Source: Maylandia zebra (Eukaryota; Chordata; Actinopteri; Cichliformes; Cichlidae). Taken from it: DNA of 64,000 nucleotides. The stretch is from assembly GCF_041146795.1 (NCBI RefSeq), contig NC_135176.1, positions 17,247,786-17,311,785 of the forward strand, written 5' to 3'. Shown in pieces: positions 36,897 to 50,325 of the stretch. Both the position numbers and the translations under genes were made by a program. Each line of letters starts with the position of its first letter. Position 1 is the first letter of the stretch. The notes under the pieces are model-generated. The model was not told where the DNA came from, searched no databases, and was given only the letters and a program-made list of their open reading frames with translations.

Positions 36897-38500
36897 ATTG
36901 GCTCCAAGAAAGTACAGCAACCCCTTGTTACTCACGCTTATGTAACATTTCTTGTCACATCATTTGCCACGTTGTGTCGGTTCTCACAGGACTGACAAAA
37001 AGAAAAAGAACACCAAAGGCCCCACCAAAAAAATAATTAAAAACAAACGCAGCATGAAAGCTATTTGATTACTTGATTATTTTTTGTTCACTCCCTGAAG
37101 TGAGGGTTGGATTTTATTTCTTTGGGGTTTTAAGGGAACATCCCTTTCATCGCTGTCATTACTCCAACCCTGAGGCAGAACGGTTTCTTTTGACTGTTGA
37201 CATTACGCAAGTCGCAGGTTTAACTGCAGCTGTGTGTTCATCCAAAAGCATTAGTGTAATAAAAATGAAAAAGACTTAATTGCAATCTTTATTTATTTTG
37301 GAATAAAAAAGAGAAAAAAGGTCTTTTTCGGCACACTCCTTTCATATTACCTTTACTTATTTCAAGGGGCTCATTGGTGATACCAGTGGTGGTTCATCTT
37401 CTTCCCATTTAATAACTGCAGGTGTCATATATTCTGAACGAACTGTCGCTTCAGCAGAAACTGTGGAGAACTAATAATGCTTTTGAGTGCGAGTGCTCAC
37501 TGCAGAGATGACAAGGGCCTTTTTGAAAAGGTGGCCCATGCTGCAGTGATGCATTGAGTATATTGGTCACGCCAGATACCCTCTCTATGGAACCCAAAAA
37601 CAAGATGTGCTCATAGACTGTTTCATCCAATGGTGACATGTTAGTAAGTGCTATCTTGTAACTATCAAGTTGCACAAGTTTTCAAACCGCTTGTTTAACA
37701 GTTATAAGTGGCTACAAAAATTCCTTGCGCTTTGAAAGTGCCATACAATGCCACACAAAAATGTACAAAACTGCCAGAACATCGATGAGGCAACAATAAA
37801 TTCCCTTCAGACGGCTGCTCATATCTCATTCTGTCTTCATCCTCTTATCCCTCTACTTCCTGTTACATCTAGCACATCAGTCTGCGTTTTGAGTTTAGGA
37901 TGACAGAATTTTGGAAAGGTAGGTGTGTGTGTGGGTGGGTGCAGAGGAAGTAGAGCGTGGGAGGAGAGAGGACTGGACTTAATCCGAGCAGATTAAATGT
38001 AGATTGATGTTTTTTGTCAGAGAATCGTCACCTCTGGCTTCAGATTATACTCTGACCACATCACAAGGACGGGTCATTTAAGGGATTGAGTGCAAAATTA
38101 TCCCACGGCAAGAAATTTCATAATGATGATCCCCTTTTCAGTTCAGAGTGTCCGTCTTAATCCGTGCATATGTGTAATTTGATACTAGATGGAGAGGGCA
38201 TATGCTCTGATATTCTCACTTAAAGTTATTTTTTTTGTAAGTGACTTCATGAATTATATAAGTCTGTTTTATTTGGCTGCCCTAAATGTGTCTGCAAGCA
38301 TGCATCTGCATGCTTGGGTGGCCAAGTAATGACATAATTCCTCATAACTGGATACTAGATTATACAAATATAACATATATTCTAATCATTGTGCAAAGTA
38401 TTTCACAAATTTAATTATTACTCAGCAGGACTTTTGTGCAACATGTTCTTTGGATTTTAAGATTTTCTGTCCAACACTCACACCCCCCAGTCCAGCGCAA
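36897..38500. other. sequence upstream of trim3, no gene recognised
   Basis: No coding signal or known repeat. It lies directly 5' of the candidate trim3 promoter and could hold regulatory DNA, but no specific element is supported. Confidence 0.35.
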
Positions 38501-38539
38501 ATTGTTGGCCCATGATGCAATACATCTTGCTTGCTGGTT

Positions 38540-38866
38540 TAGGTTTCCCAGCCAATCAGAGCACAGCAGTAGGAGGGCATAGAGTGAGCTCATGCTTGTA
38601 AACGGCACTGACAGTAGGAGGGACTTTCAATTTACAGTCCCACCCTTTGTTGTCATCCCCGCTCAGCCCTCTTCAGTGCGTGTGCCTTGCATGGAAAAGG
38701 GAAAAGCGAGAGAAGGAAAAAGGAAAAGGAAGAGCGGTCAGAGGAGAGAGACTAGAAGGCAAGAGTGTGTGACTCAGGGCGTGTGCTGGTTCTTGAGTGC
38801 TACAGTGGCTTAACACAGAGTTGCCATGAAGTCTTCTAGACAGATGTACTCCACTTCACCGACAGT
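38540..38866 (+). promoter_or_regulatory. candidate trim3 promoter and non-coding first exon
   Basis: A CCAAT box in GCCAATCAGA (38551-38560) is followed by a purine-rich, exon-like segment and the donor ACAGTAG|GTAGTG at about 38866. If joined to the acceptor before 41996, the exon would be 5' untranslated. The upstream ATG at 38826 runs into an in-frame stop just after the junction and would be a small uORF. This is placed by inference; no transcript evidence. Confidence 0.35.
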
Positions 38867-38913
38867 AGGTAGTGTCTCTGTCGACTTTGTGTTTGTTTGT
38901 TTTTGTTTTCATG

Positions 38914-38916
<3 letters not shown>

Positions 38917-38992
<76 letters not shown>
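38917..38992 (+). repeat. (GT)38 microsatellite
   Basis: A pure GT run of 76 bases in the presumed first intron of trim3. Likely highly polymorphic. Confidence 0.98.
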
Positions 38993-38994
<2 letters not shown>

Positions 38995-41900
38995 CTTTAC
39001 AGTATCAGCTCACCTGTCATCACAGTGGAGTGTTGGTGTTTTGTGTGTTTACACAGGCTGTCAGCTCTTATCTGTTGGTGTTGCACAGGTGTATCACAGT
39101 GAGAAGACAGCAGAGAGTATCATACTTCTCCTGCATTATTTCTCTGGCCTGTTAAAATGTCTCGCGCTCTAACCCATCTCTCTCCCACCATGCTTCTTAA
39201 GCGAGAAGAAGACATTTGATATCCCGTCTTGCCACTTTTTCAGGTTTATCTGCATGTGTGTTCTGTAAGAGAGAGTTCACCCAAACTGTGAGGATCCTGT
39301 GGTACGGTAAAGCACCAGCAGAGGTTTCGGTCGTGAATGAGACGAAGAACATGGTCTCTTTTGTGTTCTGTAAAGCCAACAGTAAACAGAACGTGACACA
39401 TGCGCTTAAGCGCACACACAAAAACAATTAGCTCAGCACTCAAATACTATAATACTGCGAGTTTGGGGAATTACTTAATCTAAGGTCACCAGCAGCATTG
39501 CTGCTATTATTACTGTGTTTATAATGGCCAGGAGAATTATGACACATTTTTGCTTTTATGGTATTAGTTGGCAGCTCTCTCAAAGACGCGTCCTCTTCAT
39601 GCATAATTTTTCTTCATGCATCCTGAATGTGTTTGGCTTTATCCCATCCCAGTGCCTTTAACTGCTGAGTTTAAATTCTAAATCTGCTTCCCTTCACTCA
39701 CTTTAAAGCCTGTCAGTTAAAAACTGGTCATGGATACTTTAGACCATCAAAACTAAGCATCGTGGCCTACTTAGGAGTTTAAGTGAGCATGAATGAAGAT
39801 GGGGCCCGTGTCAAAACTTGGTCTGCTGAATTCATGTAACCGTGTACACGCACGAGTGTATTCATTCATGTGCATCCACGGCGGTCAAATCTTCTTGATG
39901 TTACAGCGTTTGCTTTTCATGTCTCCATCAAGTTCATTTTAAAGCTCGAAAGTGCAAAAGGTTTGCCTCAGCTATAGTTTAGATACAAAAATAAAAAAAA
40001 AACATGTTAAATTAAGTTTCTTTTTTGAAAGTTGCATCATCTCACACTGCTACTTTAATCTTTATTCCAGTGTTTTAAGGAAGAGTACTTATTATTTGGC
40101 ACTTTTCAGACTCCGCATTCTTCTTTCACAGCGGTCCACCCAAGAAAAGTGCTGTGAAACCAGCAGTAGATGAATGGACACAAATCACCTCACTGTCCTG
40201 CTGTCCCGAGGACCGGTGGTCTTATTTTAGCCTCACTGTCATTGCTTCCTCGTCTAGTCACTAATACACGAGTCTAAATTTAGACAGACGTCATAACAGA
40301 TGATATTAGTATCGGTGTGTTCTAGTACAGAAAAACAGAATGACGGAGAAGTGTGAGAACTGTGCTGAAGAACTGAATACATCCTGTAGTTGATCCCCCC
40401 ATTATTTCTACACTCGGGAGACATTCCAGCTTCTTTTCATTGGAGTCCAGCAAAGACAACTAGATACTCTTGAAATGCCGGTTTAAAGCAGAGGACTTAT
40501 GGAGAACAATGCATATTTCGATTTAGACAAAACATAAGCTACTTACCGCTAATCATTTCCGTTTGACACCCTGCATGTCTTTAACCCGAGTAAAAATGTG
40601 ACATGTTGTTCTTGGAGTTGATGGCTTAAGATGTGACCTTTACCCTCCCAGTGTGGGGACTGTATGTCATTGGATCCTCTGTGCAAAGACTGGAAAGATA
40701 CAGCTTGGCTTTTACCCACTCTGGTGTGTGAGTGTCCGTGCGCGTGCTCATGCTCGGTGGGCAACAACTAACAATAGGACACGAGCGGAGATGGGACAGG
40801 GGATTGAGAGCTGTATTAGATCCAGCAGCGACAGATGTGCAGACAGGAGGGAAAGTCTGGTGGGGGGATAATGATAGTCAGTGTATGTCTGTGTGTATGT
40901 GTAATGTTTATAACTGCTTTCCTATCATTGTGTATTTACTTGAGGCATGTACTACTCTTCGCTCACCCCTCCATCTGTATGAGCACATGAGTGCATGCCT
41001 GATGCATGAATAATGCATGTGCTGACCTACTGAGAAAATGTGGCTGGATTCATTGCTGTTAGCAACAGAGAGATGAAAATGATATGAACAGCATTCAACA
41101 AAAGTGCAAATTCAAGCCATGCATCAAGTCAACCTATGTGGTTATGACCTCTTGTTACGTATGTACAATATTTGCACTGGATGCTTGTTTTCAGTTAACA
41201 CCTGATCTTGCAAGCGATGCTTCACTAGCATTTTTTTACTGCTGTAATTAATTTTGCCGTATTTGCTGACCTTGCACTGCTGAATGTGAAAGTGGGCCAT
41301 GTGGAGGCAGCAGGGGTTTGTGTTGCTAGGCAAAATATCCATACCTTGCATCATATATATAGCTTTTTTTTCCTAATGTGAGAACAATAACAGACTTCTC
41401 TGTTCTGGTCACCCTACAGTTGGTTTCTGGCTTTCATGTAACTTCTACCTACAGAGGTGTGCTGTTTGCTGTGAATGTGAAAATGTAGCTGTGTGGTTCA
41501 TAAAATAAGAAATTAAGCCTATTCCAGCTTAAACGTCTTATGTTTTGTTTTTTTGTATGTTCAAAACTACGACTGTTTCAATGGATTATTGTGGATTTGT
41601 AAAAAAAACCCAAAAAAACAACCCTTTTGTTGAGTGCTTACTTGCTCGTTACAAAGCCTTTTCTTTCTTACGCCTTCTTTGCTTATTTTTGTATTTTATA
41701 ACTTTAATGTGTTACTCACGCATTTGGCCATAATGGTTCATGTGCATCTGCTGAGCATGAACTGCAAGCCTCTTTCAGCTCTCTTTCAGATGACGTTGCT
41801 CTGGTATTAACCTAGAAATAACTGCATAACAGTGTGCTTGTTCTGATCAAGGCATTAAACAGCTTTGTTTTGCTTTGGTTCCTGGTACCTTCTCTGAAAA

Positions 41901-42037
41901 GTTTGCTGAACAATAGCTCAGCAAAGAAGACCAAAGAAAAAGCTGGAGTGCAGCATTTTTCTTTAATATTTTCATCTTTCTCTTTCTCTTGTTAGGTTAA
42001 CTGCTGTCGTTGTCCGTGGCTTTAAATTTCCTTTGCC

Positions 42038-45000
42038 ATGGCCAAGCGCGAGGCTGGAAGTACCAGCCCTGTGGTGCGTCAGATAGACAAGCAGTTTCTG
42101 GTCTGCAGCATCTGCCTGGATCATTACCGCAACCCCAAGGTCTTGCCCTGCCTGCACACCTTCTGTGAAAGGTAACTAATGTTTGTGCTGTCTGCGTCAA
42201 TGACACCGGTCAGGAGTCCTAATTACTGCTGCTCGCACTGTCTGCTGCATGTAGCTATTTCTGGCCATTCAAAGGAGCTACAGTACATTGTTTACCATAC
42301 CTGTCTCTCTTCTAGTAAATCCTGTCTCTTACCCTGTTATCATAGAATTCCTGTCATACCTACACGCTGGCCAATAGAGGAACCTCGTCTATTGCAAATC
42401 CCTACACACAATTAAAAAGCTCAGAGCGCTTCTCGTCACTGACGCTGCTGGGATAAGTGCATTCCTCAGCATCAGGGACTGTCAAGGACTGCAGTCTGAA
42501 AAAAGGCTCACTGTTGAGAGACACAATTACAGTGGCTCAATCCACAGTTTCTTGGGAAGGATGACACCCCCTCAGGTGACAATGCTAGAGCCGAGCCAAG
42601 CAGGAGGAAGCTTTTTGAAAGCTTGTTGTGGGTCATGGTGGGAGGATGGAGAATGAAGAAGGGGCATATTGTTGGCTGCAGAAGAAAACCAGGATTATGT
42701 TTCAGACTGGTTTGCTCCTAAACCCACGATCTACCAAATATTTATCGAATGGCTTTTTAAAAGCCACACAGTATGAGATAATTCTCTTTTTTTCCCCCAT
42801 GCAGTCTGAGCTGCATTTGCCCACCGGAGGGCAAGTTTAATCCCTGGTTTAACTGGATAGCATGTGATGTGGAGTCCTGCTGAGGTGAACAGATTTTTGT
42901 CTAGGGCTATACGCAATATTTCCGGACAGATGTTTTAATGCTGGGGTGGGTTTATGTACTTTAAAGAGGGGTGTGGTGCAAACCCCCGCTGGGCCTATTC
43001 CTTTTGGGAGGGTGTTACTTTGCTTCATTTTGCTCCCGATGTCCTCTGTATGTGATTGTCATTTTTGCATATAACCTCAGGATACGACTACTTCATAATA
43101 TAGAAATGATGCCAAAATAATTACATTTTACAACAACAGTAAAAGCAATTAGAATAGATAAATAACATTTTCTTACCCTTGAATCCCTGCCTGCTGCTCC
43201 CAGCGGGCTTCATGTCTGATTTTTGACAAAATATTTGATAGAAAAAATGTTTTCGTTCAACCTCTCAGTTGTTCTCAGAAGCAGAAACAGGGAGGCTTGG
43301 CTGATACGAGCTTGTATGCTGTCATAAATTAAATATAATTGTTCCAGCATGCAGCCTAAGCAGCTGCCAAACATACTTTTGTAAAAACACAGAGACTTAT
43401 CCTGAGAACTGACTCAGGGTTTCTTACTGTATTAATCGCCAAATCATTAACTACAGAAACTAAAGAAATACAGCTGTACATCACCTGAGGGTGGGCACCT
43501 GGGCTGTAGACAAGGAATGCATTGCAGTCTGCATACTGCACCTGAAAGTTACTGACTGGCTTTGGTTTTTTCCCTTGTTAGCGTCTAATGTTGTTGATAC
43601 ACTCCAGTGGGCTTGTTAACCAAACCTGGAAAAATCTTTAGCATGTAGAGCCAAGCAGGATAGATGTGACTACTAGCATGCGTGAAGCCAGGCCAGAATC
43701 CAAACTACACAAACGCACACATAGATGCACAAACAGAAAAAAGCCTTAAAAAATGCACTTCACATGTATTCATGATTGAACTGTTTTGCCTCTTAGTGAC
43801 TCTGTTAGTCAAATTGATTTGCCAGATGCTCACTTACTCAAAGAGAGTGTACATGTTTTCTCTCAAGCCTGTGGGCTCTGTATTGATTTAAATCCACTCT
43901 ATTGCCTTATTTGTTGTGACAGGAGCACTATTTAGGCACTGCCTCTCTTTATTATGTGATTGCTCTGTCTTCCTCACACCTTCCTCTTCTTTTTTTTTTC
44001 TGCTGTATTGGTTATCTAAGTTTTATATTTATATATTTGTTGGCCTCTTCCTTCAGCTGTCTCCAGACCTACATTCCCCCTGAGTCTCTGACACTCTCAT
44101 GCCCAGTGTGCCGGCAGACATCTATCCTGCCAGAGAAAGGAGTTTGTGCCCTGCAGAACAACTTCTTCATCACTAATCTTATGGAGGTTTGAAAACACAA
44201 TGCATTAGCCAGATAATTCAAATGCGCATTACAAATAACAAAATAAAGAAATACCTCCTTGTTCCACACTGAATATAAGAATGTATTGCATTAGGTCCTT
44301 CAACGAGACCCAGAGTGCTCGCGGCCAGAGGCCTGCAGTGTGTTGGAATCAGTCAGTGCTGCAGCTGCAGGGAAGCCGCTCTGCTGCCCAAACCACGAAG
44401 GAAAGGTGAGAAGCTCTTTTGAGATATGCTACTCAAGTCATCACCTTACCTAAATTCCTTTCCATGTTATTTCAAGCAGTAATTGGTGTAAAAGGAACTG
44501 AATGTTACATTAATTTCTTTTTTTGCAAGAGAATGACTCGCTCTGTCTCCCTCTGCAGGTGATGGAGTTCTACTGCGAGTCATGTGAGACAGCCATGTGT
44601 TTGGAGTGCACAGAGGGCGAGCACAGGGAGCACATGACTGTTCCTCTGCGGGATGTGGTGGAACAGCACAAGGCTGCGCTGAAGACACAGCTGGATGCCA
44701 TACACAGCAGGTGGGGGTCTTGATACCTCGGGAAAGCTTTAAGCAGCTTAAGCATTTGGTCCAGACCTTAGGCGATCTGTGCACACTGTGCCTCATCTGT
44801 CAGACATTTTCATTGTGTTCAGCTGCTATGGAATACATTTTCACCTTGTTTCATGTTGCAGGCTACCTCAGTTAACAGCAGCCATTGAGCTGGTGAGTGA
44901 GATCTCTCGACAGCTGAGTGAAAGGAAGAATGAGGCAGTAGCGGAAATTACAAGTACATTTGAAGAGCTGGAACAGGCGCTGCATCAGCGCAAGACGGCC

Positions 45001-48000
45001 CTCATCACAGACTTGGAGAATATCTGCAGTACCAAGCAGAAAGTTAGTTGATGACCAGTTCATTCACTCATGTATATGCACATGCATATGTTTTTGTCCT
45101 TAATACCAGAGATTTATTGCTTTCTTGACATTTAATTCCTAATTTTCCTCTTTTTTAATGTATTCAGCTGCTTTTTCTCATCTTCAGTATTGTTTTAACA
45201 TGCTCTACTGACCCTCCTGTGTCTGTTTTCTCTTATTCCTTCTCATTCTTGAGCACAGGTCCTGCAGGCCCAGCTTTCAGCTCTCCTCCAGGGGAAGGAA
45301 CATATTCAGAGCAGTTGCAGTTTTACAGAGCAAGCTCTCAGCCATGGTAGTGCTACTGAGGTGGGCAGGCAAATTTTTATATACCAGCAACCTGTCAAAC
45401 AGGATTATAGGATTTGACTCTCAAGTTTCATGCAGCAATGTAGCAGAATGTCTGTTCTGCAGTAGTTATATTGTTCTGTATTAAAAGGTACAGATGGGGG
45501 GGAAGGACTTTAAATAAAATACAGTATGCATCTCCTGTAAGAATAGGTGCTGCTGGTTCAGAAGCAAATGAGTGAGCGAGTAAACGCGCTGGCCAGACAT
45601 GACTTCCCAGAGAAACCTCATCAGAATGCACACCTGGACTGCCAGGTAACGACTGCTGTCTGTTGTGACCTCTGTTTTTATTGTGGTGGTTTGACTGATT
45701 CTCCTACATTGTCGCATCGCAGGTCTGCGTGAGTCCTGTCGAAACTTTTTATTTTTCACGTGACTGTAATTTGACTACATGTATAACAAGCAGTACTCAG
45801 AAAGGACAAATCTCCACCAAGGCAGCTCAATCTGTGGGCAGTGTTTACTTTTATAGGATTTTTTTTATATATTCAGTTTGTTTTCTTTTTTTAAATGTAA
45901 TGAAAGAAGCTTGTAGTGCAGCAAAAGTAATATTTACAATTCCCATATACCAGCAGATTGAACAGCAGGCATGCAATGCTACAAAAACATTACCTCCTCG
46001 GTGTGGGTAATAAAACAAATGTATAAACCCAGTCGTAAAGTACCATTAGCTTGTTAGTAGTTACCAGCTGCAGACACAGAAAGACTTAATAATAAAAAAT
46101 AATAATAAAAAGTATTAAGAAACTCAAAAATTCAAATGTGCTGTGTGTTCAAGGTGGAGACCGAGGGCCTGCGGCGCTCCATCCAGAACCTGGGTGTTCT
46201 CCTCACCACAGCAGCTGTGGCTCACACTTCCGTGGCCACAGGAGAGGGCCTCCGCCATGCAGCAACTGGGCAACACCAAACTATTACTGTGACAACAAAA
46301 GACAAAGTACTGTCTCTGAATTATGTTGCTTTACTATCGTAATATTGTTCTGCTATATGTGTAAATTAAGCCATTTACTTTTTGCTTTGGCTCTAATGGG
46401 TTTACTGACATTTATTTGCTTTTCTTGTGTGTGGCTATTTCAATTTAGCTTTTCATTTTAATTCATAGCATTTATCAGAGTTCGTTTCCAAAAGTTATTT
46501 CACGGTGGCTACTCTGGTCACCGAGGCAATTTTCAGGGATTATTTTTATGAAAAGAAATCTATTATAAGCTTCTCATGCATGTGTGGAAAGTGCTTCTTT
46601 AGTGGCTGCCGTGTGAATATTGAAGATTTTGTGTTGTTCGGAAATTGACTCAGTGAACCCTATCTGCAGGATGGGGAGCTGGTGCGGACAGGAAACGCAG
46701 TTTTAAAAGCAGAGATAACGTCCGCTGATGGGAGCCGGGCTGCAGAGACGGAGATAACGGACAATAAGAATGGAACATACGAGGTGGGCTACACGTTACG
46801 CTCTGAGGGAGAGTACTCGTTTTCTTTGCTGCTGTACGGACAGCCGGTACGTGGCAGCCCTTTCCGACTGCGAGCAGTTAAGCCGTCAGATGTTCCGCAA
46901 TCTCCAGACGATGTGAAGCGGAGGGTGAAGTCCCCCAGTGGCACGGCTGGCCACATACGGCAGAAGGCAGTGCGACGGCCTTCCAGTATGTACAGCACGA
47001 CTAAGAAAAAGGAGAACCCCATTGAAGATGAGCTCATCTACAGAGTGGGTAAGAGAGACACGGAAAAGCAAATTATGTCCTACACAAGTTACATTATCTT
47101 TGTTACAAATCAAGAATACTTATGTCATCATTTATTAGCTTCTAAGCCACAAGACAGGCTTTTAAATTGACACTCTCCGCTCCAGGCAGTTGCAATTTCC
47201 AGTTCATGCCAATAGACTACACAATAAAACTTTGATCTGGCTTGATTGTTTTATAGATTTTTTTTTATAGACAATTTGGCTTTGGCTGAGATAAAAAAAA
47301 ATGTCACTGGCATTCAAAGGTTTTGCAACTTCTTCATATTATTTAATTCAAGCAAGTTTCTGTAATTTACTTTTGAACTCTTTTGCCGCTTTAAACAAAC
47401 TTTCCCAAGCCTGGGAGACAGGAAATGAATCCAACAAAACGTATGTCATAGTTTGGTAAACGATCGGCATGAGTGCACAGTGTATAAGACTGGAGACTAA
47501 TGTGAAAATGGTAAATGACACATTTCTTGAGTATTTGCCTTTTTTTTTCTGTCAGGTTCTCGGGGTAGAGAGAAAGGCGAGTTCACAAATCTCCAGGGGA
47601 TCTCAGCCTCTAGTAATGGCAGAGTGGTGGTGGCTGACAGCAACAACCAGTGCATACAGGTGAGGCAGTGTAGCCACGTGTTTCACAGTGATTGCACAGA
47701 AGTGGATATTCAGACGAGTGTACTCTGCCGTACACTCTAAAACTGTTTGCTTTGATGGACCCAATTGCAGGTTTTCTCCAATGATGGCCAATTCAAGATG
47801 CGCTTTGGGGTCAGAGGTCGGTCTCCAGGGCAGCTGCAAAGACCAACGGGTGTCACTGTTGACATGAACGGTGACATTGTGGTGGCCGACTATGACAATC
47901 GGTGGGTCAGCATCTTCTCTCCTGATGGGAAGTTTAAGGTAAGATCTCTGTGCAGGCTGAACAGCACTAAATGCCTCATTTAAGGGTTGTTCATATGTGA

Positions 48001-50325
48001 AATCTATTAAAAAATAGTCTTTTGGTGTTTTTCTGCCTCACCATTTACCTTCTGCTTGAAAAAGTGCTAAACTACTTTTTTGTCTCTCTGCATCACAGAA
48101 TAAGATCGGTGCAGGACGGCTCATGGGTCCCAAGGGTGTGGCTGTGGATAAGAACGGACACATCATCACTGTGGACAACAAGGCTTGCTGCGTCTTCATC
48201 TTTCAATCCAATGGGAAACTTGTGACCAAGTTTGGAGGCAGAGGGACTTCTGACAGACAGTTTGCAGGTGAGAAGGAGGCAGCCACTGCCGGGGAGGAGA
48301 CAAGCAAACATCTGTTATGAAATTTTGAATATTTGGCAAACTAATTAAAGTGAGTTAAAATATACTGAAAGAAATAAAAACACACTTCCATTATTTAGGA
48401 TAACATTTTTTATACTTCTTTAAAGGAAAATAGCAAAGGTAAATATCTGACTGCATAAAAATCAAAGGTTAATTTATTAAAATAATTAATCATTAAGGGA
48501 AATATGGTTGGTATAAACTCAATGTGTAACATTCAAGTAAATTTCATTTGACCATATTCCATTAAATGTAATGTTGTACACTGTAGTTACATGGAAAATT
48601 TACATGTAATCAGATTACTTCATTTTATGCATAAATATTTTTTGAGTGTAAGTAACAGGATTGTTTTAGTAGACAGTAAATCAGGATTTTGAAAGTGTTT
48701 GCAATGTGTTTTTTATCATTGTTTAGTATTAGCAACTAAAAACCCTCATTGTGAGCACCATTACTAATGTAGGCGCAGTTTAAAGCGTCAGCTCTGGGCA
48801 GCAAACAGCATGAAGAATATTAAAGACAACACTGGCTGTGTGCCCGTAACTCCCACGGTATTACTGCATTAGCCGGGCAGCAGCACCCCCCTGCACCTCC
48901 CTGAGCTTTTTCTTCTTTGGATGTCTTTATCTCTGACTAGCTATTTTTTTTCCTTCCTTTCTTTCTTTCTTTCTGTTCTTCCTTCTGTTTTCCAACTCAG
49001 AAAAACTTGGCCCAAACATAAATAAATCTGGCTCAGTTTTCAGTAAGTACTAAGTGTGGCCTTGCTGCAACCTTAATCCCACAGTGCAGTGCCCTCTGTC
49101 TAACCCAAATCCGTGATCATGTGTCTGACCTCCTGAGATCTCTGATTGTTTAAAAAAAAAACCTGCAGGATGAAGCTGTGCCTGTGCAGCAATGATCAGA
49201 GATGAGATTACATGCCATTGTAATAATTACATGAATCATAATTATTCTTTTTTAAGATAAGTTTGTTGTGTGTATTGTGCTTTGGGTGAAAAACGGCTAT
49301 GAAAAGAGAGATCGGTGTGAATGAATTTTACTGTTTCCAATAACTCATTCTGTGGTATTTTAATATAATCAGTTTCGAGGTCTGCTTTTAATGATAAGTT
49401 AACTGGACGAGTAACCCAACCATCAGTGTAAGCACTGACAGTATGACTAAGACAATATAAATATTCTGTGATTGGGCAGTGCATGCATAACAATGATTTA
49501 GGCCTTGAGCCTCTCCATATAATTTAACTTTCAGTATTGACTTGAAATGTTGCATGAAAAGAAGCACAACATACTACTCGCATCCAATCAGAAGGGTTTC
49601 CTATTTTATAATTGCAGCTTTAGACAAACTATAGATGAAAACTACATTTAGTCAGCCTACTAACAGTGAAGCCAATGCATAAACAACAGGAAACAGTCTC
49701 TGCTTTAACTACCAACATAACCTGCTTCTGTCTCCTCATCCAGGCCCGCATTTTGTTGCCGTGAACAACAAGAATGAAATTATCGTGACCGATTTTCACA
49801 ATCACTCTGTGAAGGTAAGAAAAAAAGACGACCTATGTCTGAGTTTGCCACCTTAGCTGTGATTTTTATTTTAAAGGGAGGCCGTGCACATGAAGATGCT
49901 GACCGAACTTTTCTGGCTTTTTGCCTCAGGTGTACAGCGCTGATGGGGAGTTCCTGTTCAAGTTCGGCTCTCATGGCGAAGGGAACGGCCAATTCAACGC
50001 TCCCACTGGCGTGGCTGTGGATGCCAATGGAAACATCATTGTAGCTGACTGGGGTAACAGCAGAATACAGGTGAGGCAGCTTGCAGTTTACGTGTAGATG
50101 TAATTTTAACGCCGTTGCTGTGTTTTGTTGTGACAGAATTGCTGAAAATTCTGACCTTTTTTTCTGCATCAGGTGTTTGACAGCACAGGGTCCTTCTTAT
50201 CCTACATTAACACTTCGGCAGACCCGCTGTACGGCCCCCAGGGCCTAGCGCTCACCTCAGATGGACACGTGGCTGTTGCAGACTCTGGCAATCATTGCTT
50301 TAAAGTTTACAGATATCTGCAGTAG
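42038..50325 (+). CDS. trim3: TRIM3 (TRIM-NHL E3 ubiquitin ligase), complete
   Basis: Fifteen coding exons: 42038-42171, 44057-44186, 44295-44405, 44559-44710, 44862-45042, 45259-45360, 45547-45645, 46154-46306, 46670-47048, 47556-47659, 47771-47938, 48099-48267, 49744-49814, 49930-50070, 50173-50325 (TAG). All phases agree, giving 748 residues (human TRIM3 has 744). The start [11 protein letters not shown] matches family starts. The RING finger ([36 protein letters not shown]) covers about residues 22-65. The B-box is [20 protein letters not shown] (about 115-150), the coiled coil about 160-270, a filamin-type Ig about 320-420, and six NHL repeats about 475-748, ending [17 protein letters not shown]. 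The filamin domain and [13 protein letters not shown] favour TRIM3 over TRIM2. TRIM3 ubiquitylates neuronal targets and binds myosin V/KIF21B cargo. The exon 8 acceptor (TGTGTTCAAG) is weak. Confidence 0.96.

Noticed and set aside
29344-37576. Shared TTGGTCACGCCAGA at about 29352 and 37563
   Set aside because: Similarity does not extend beyond about 15 bases, so it is likely coincidence or a tiny remnant.
38826-39172. Open frames made of Cys-Val or Val-Cys repeats, and a possible alternative trim3 start at 38826
   Set aside because: The repeats are GT microsatellite translation. The frame from 38826 meets a stop immediately after splicing to 41996, so at most it is a uORF.
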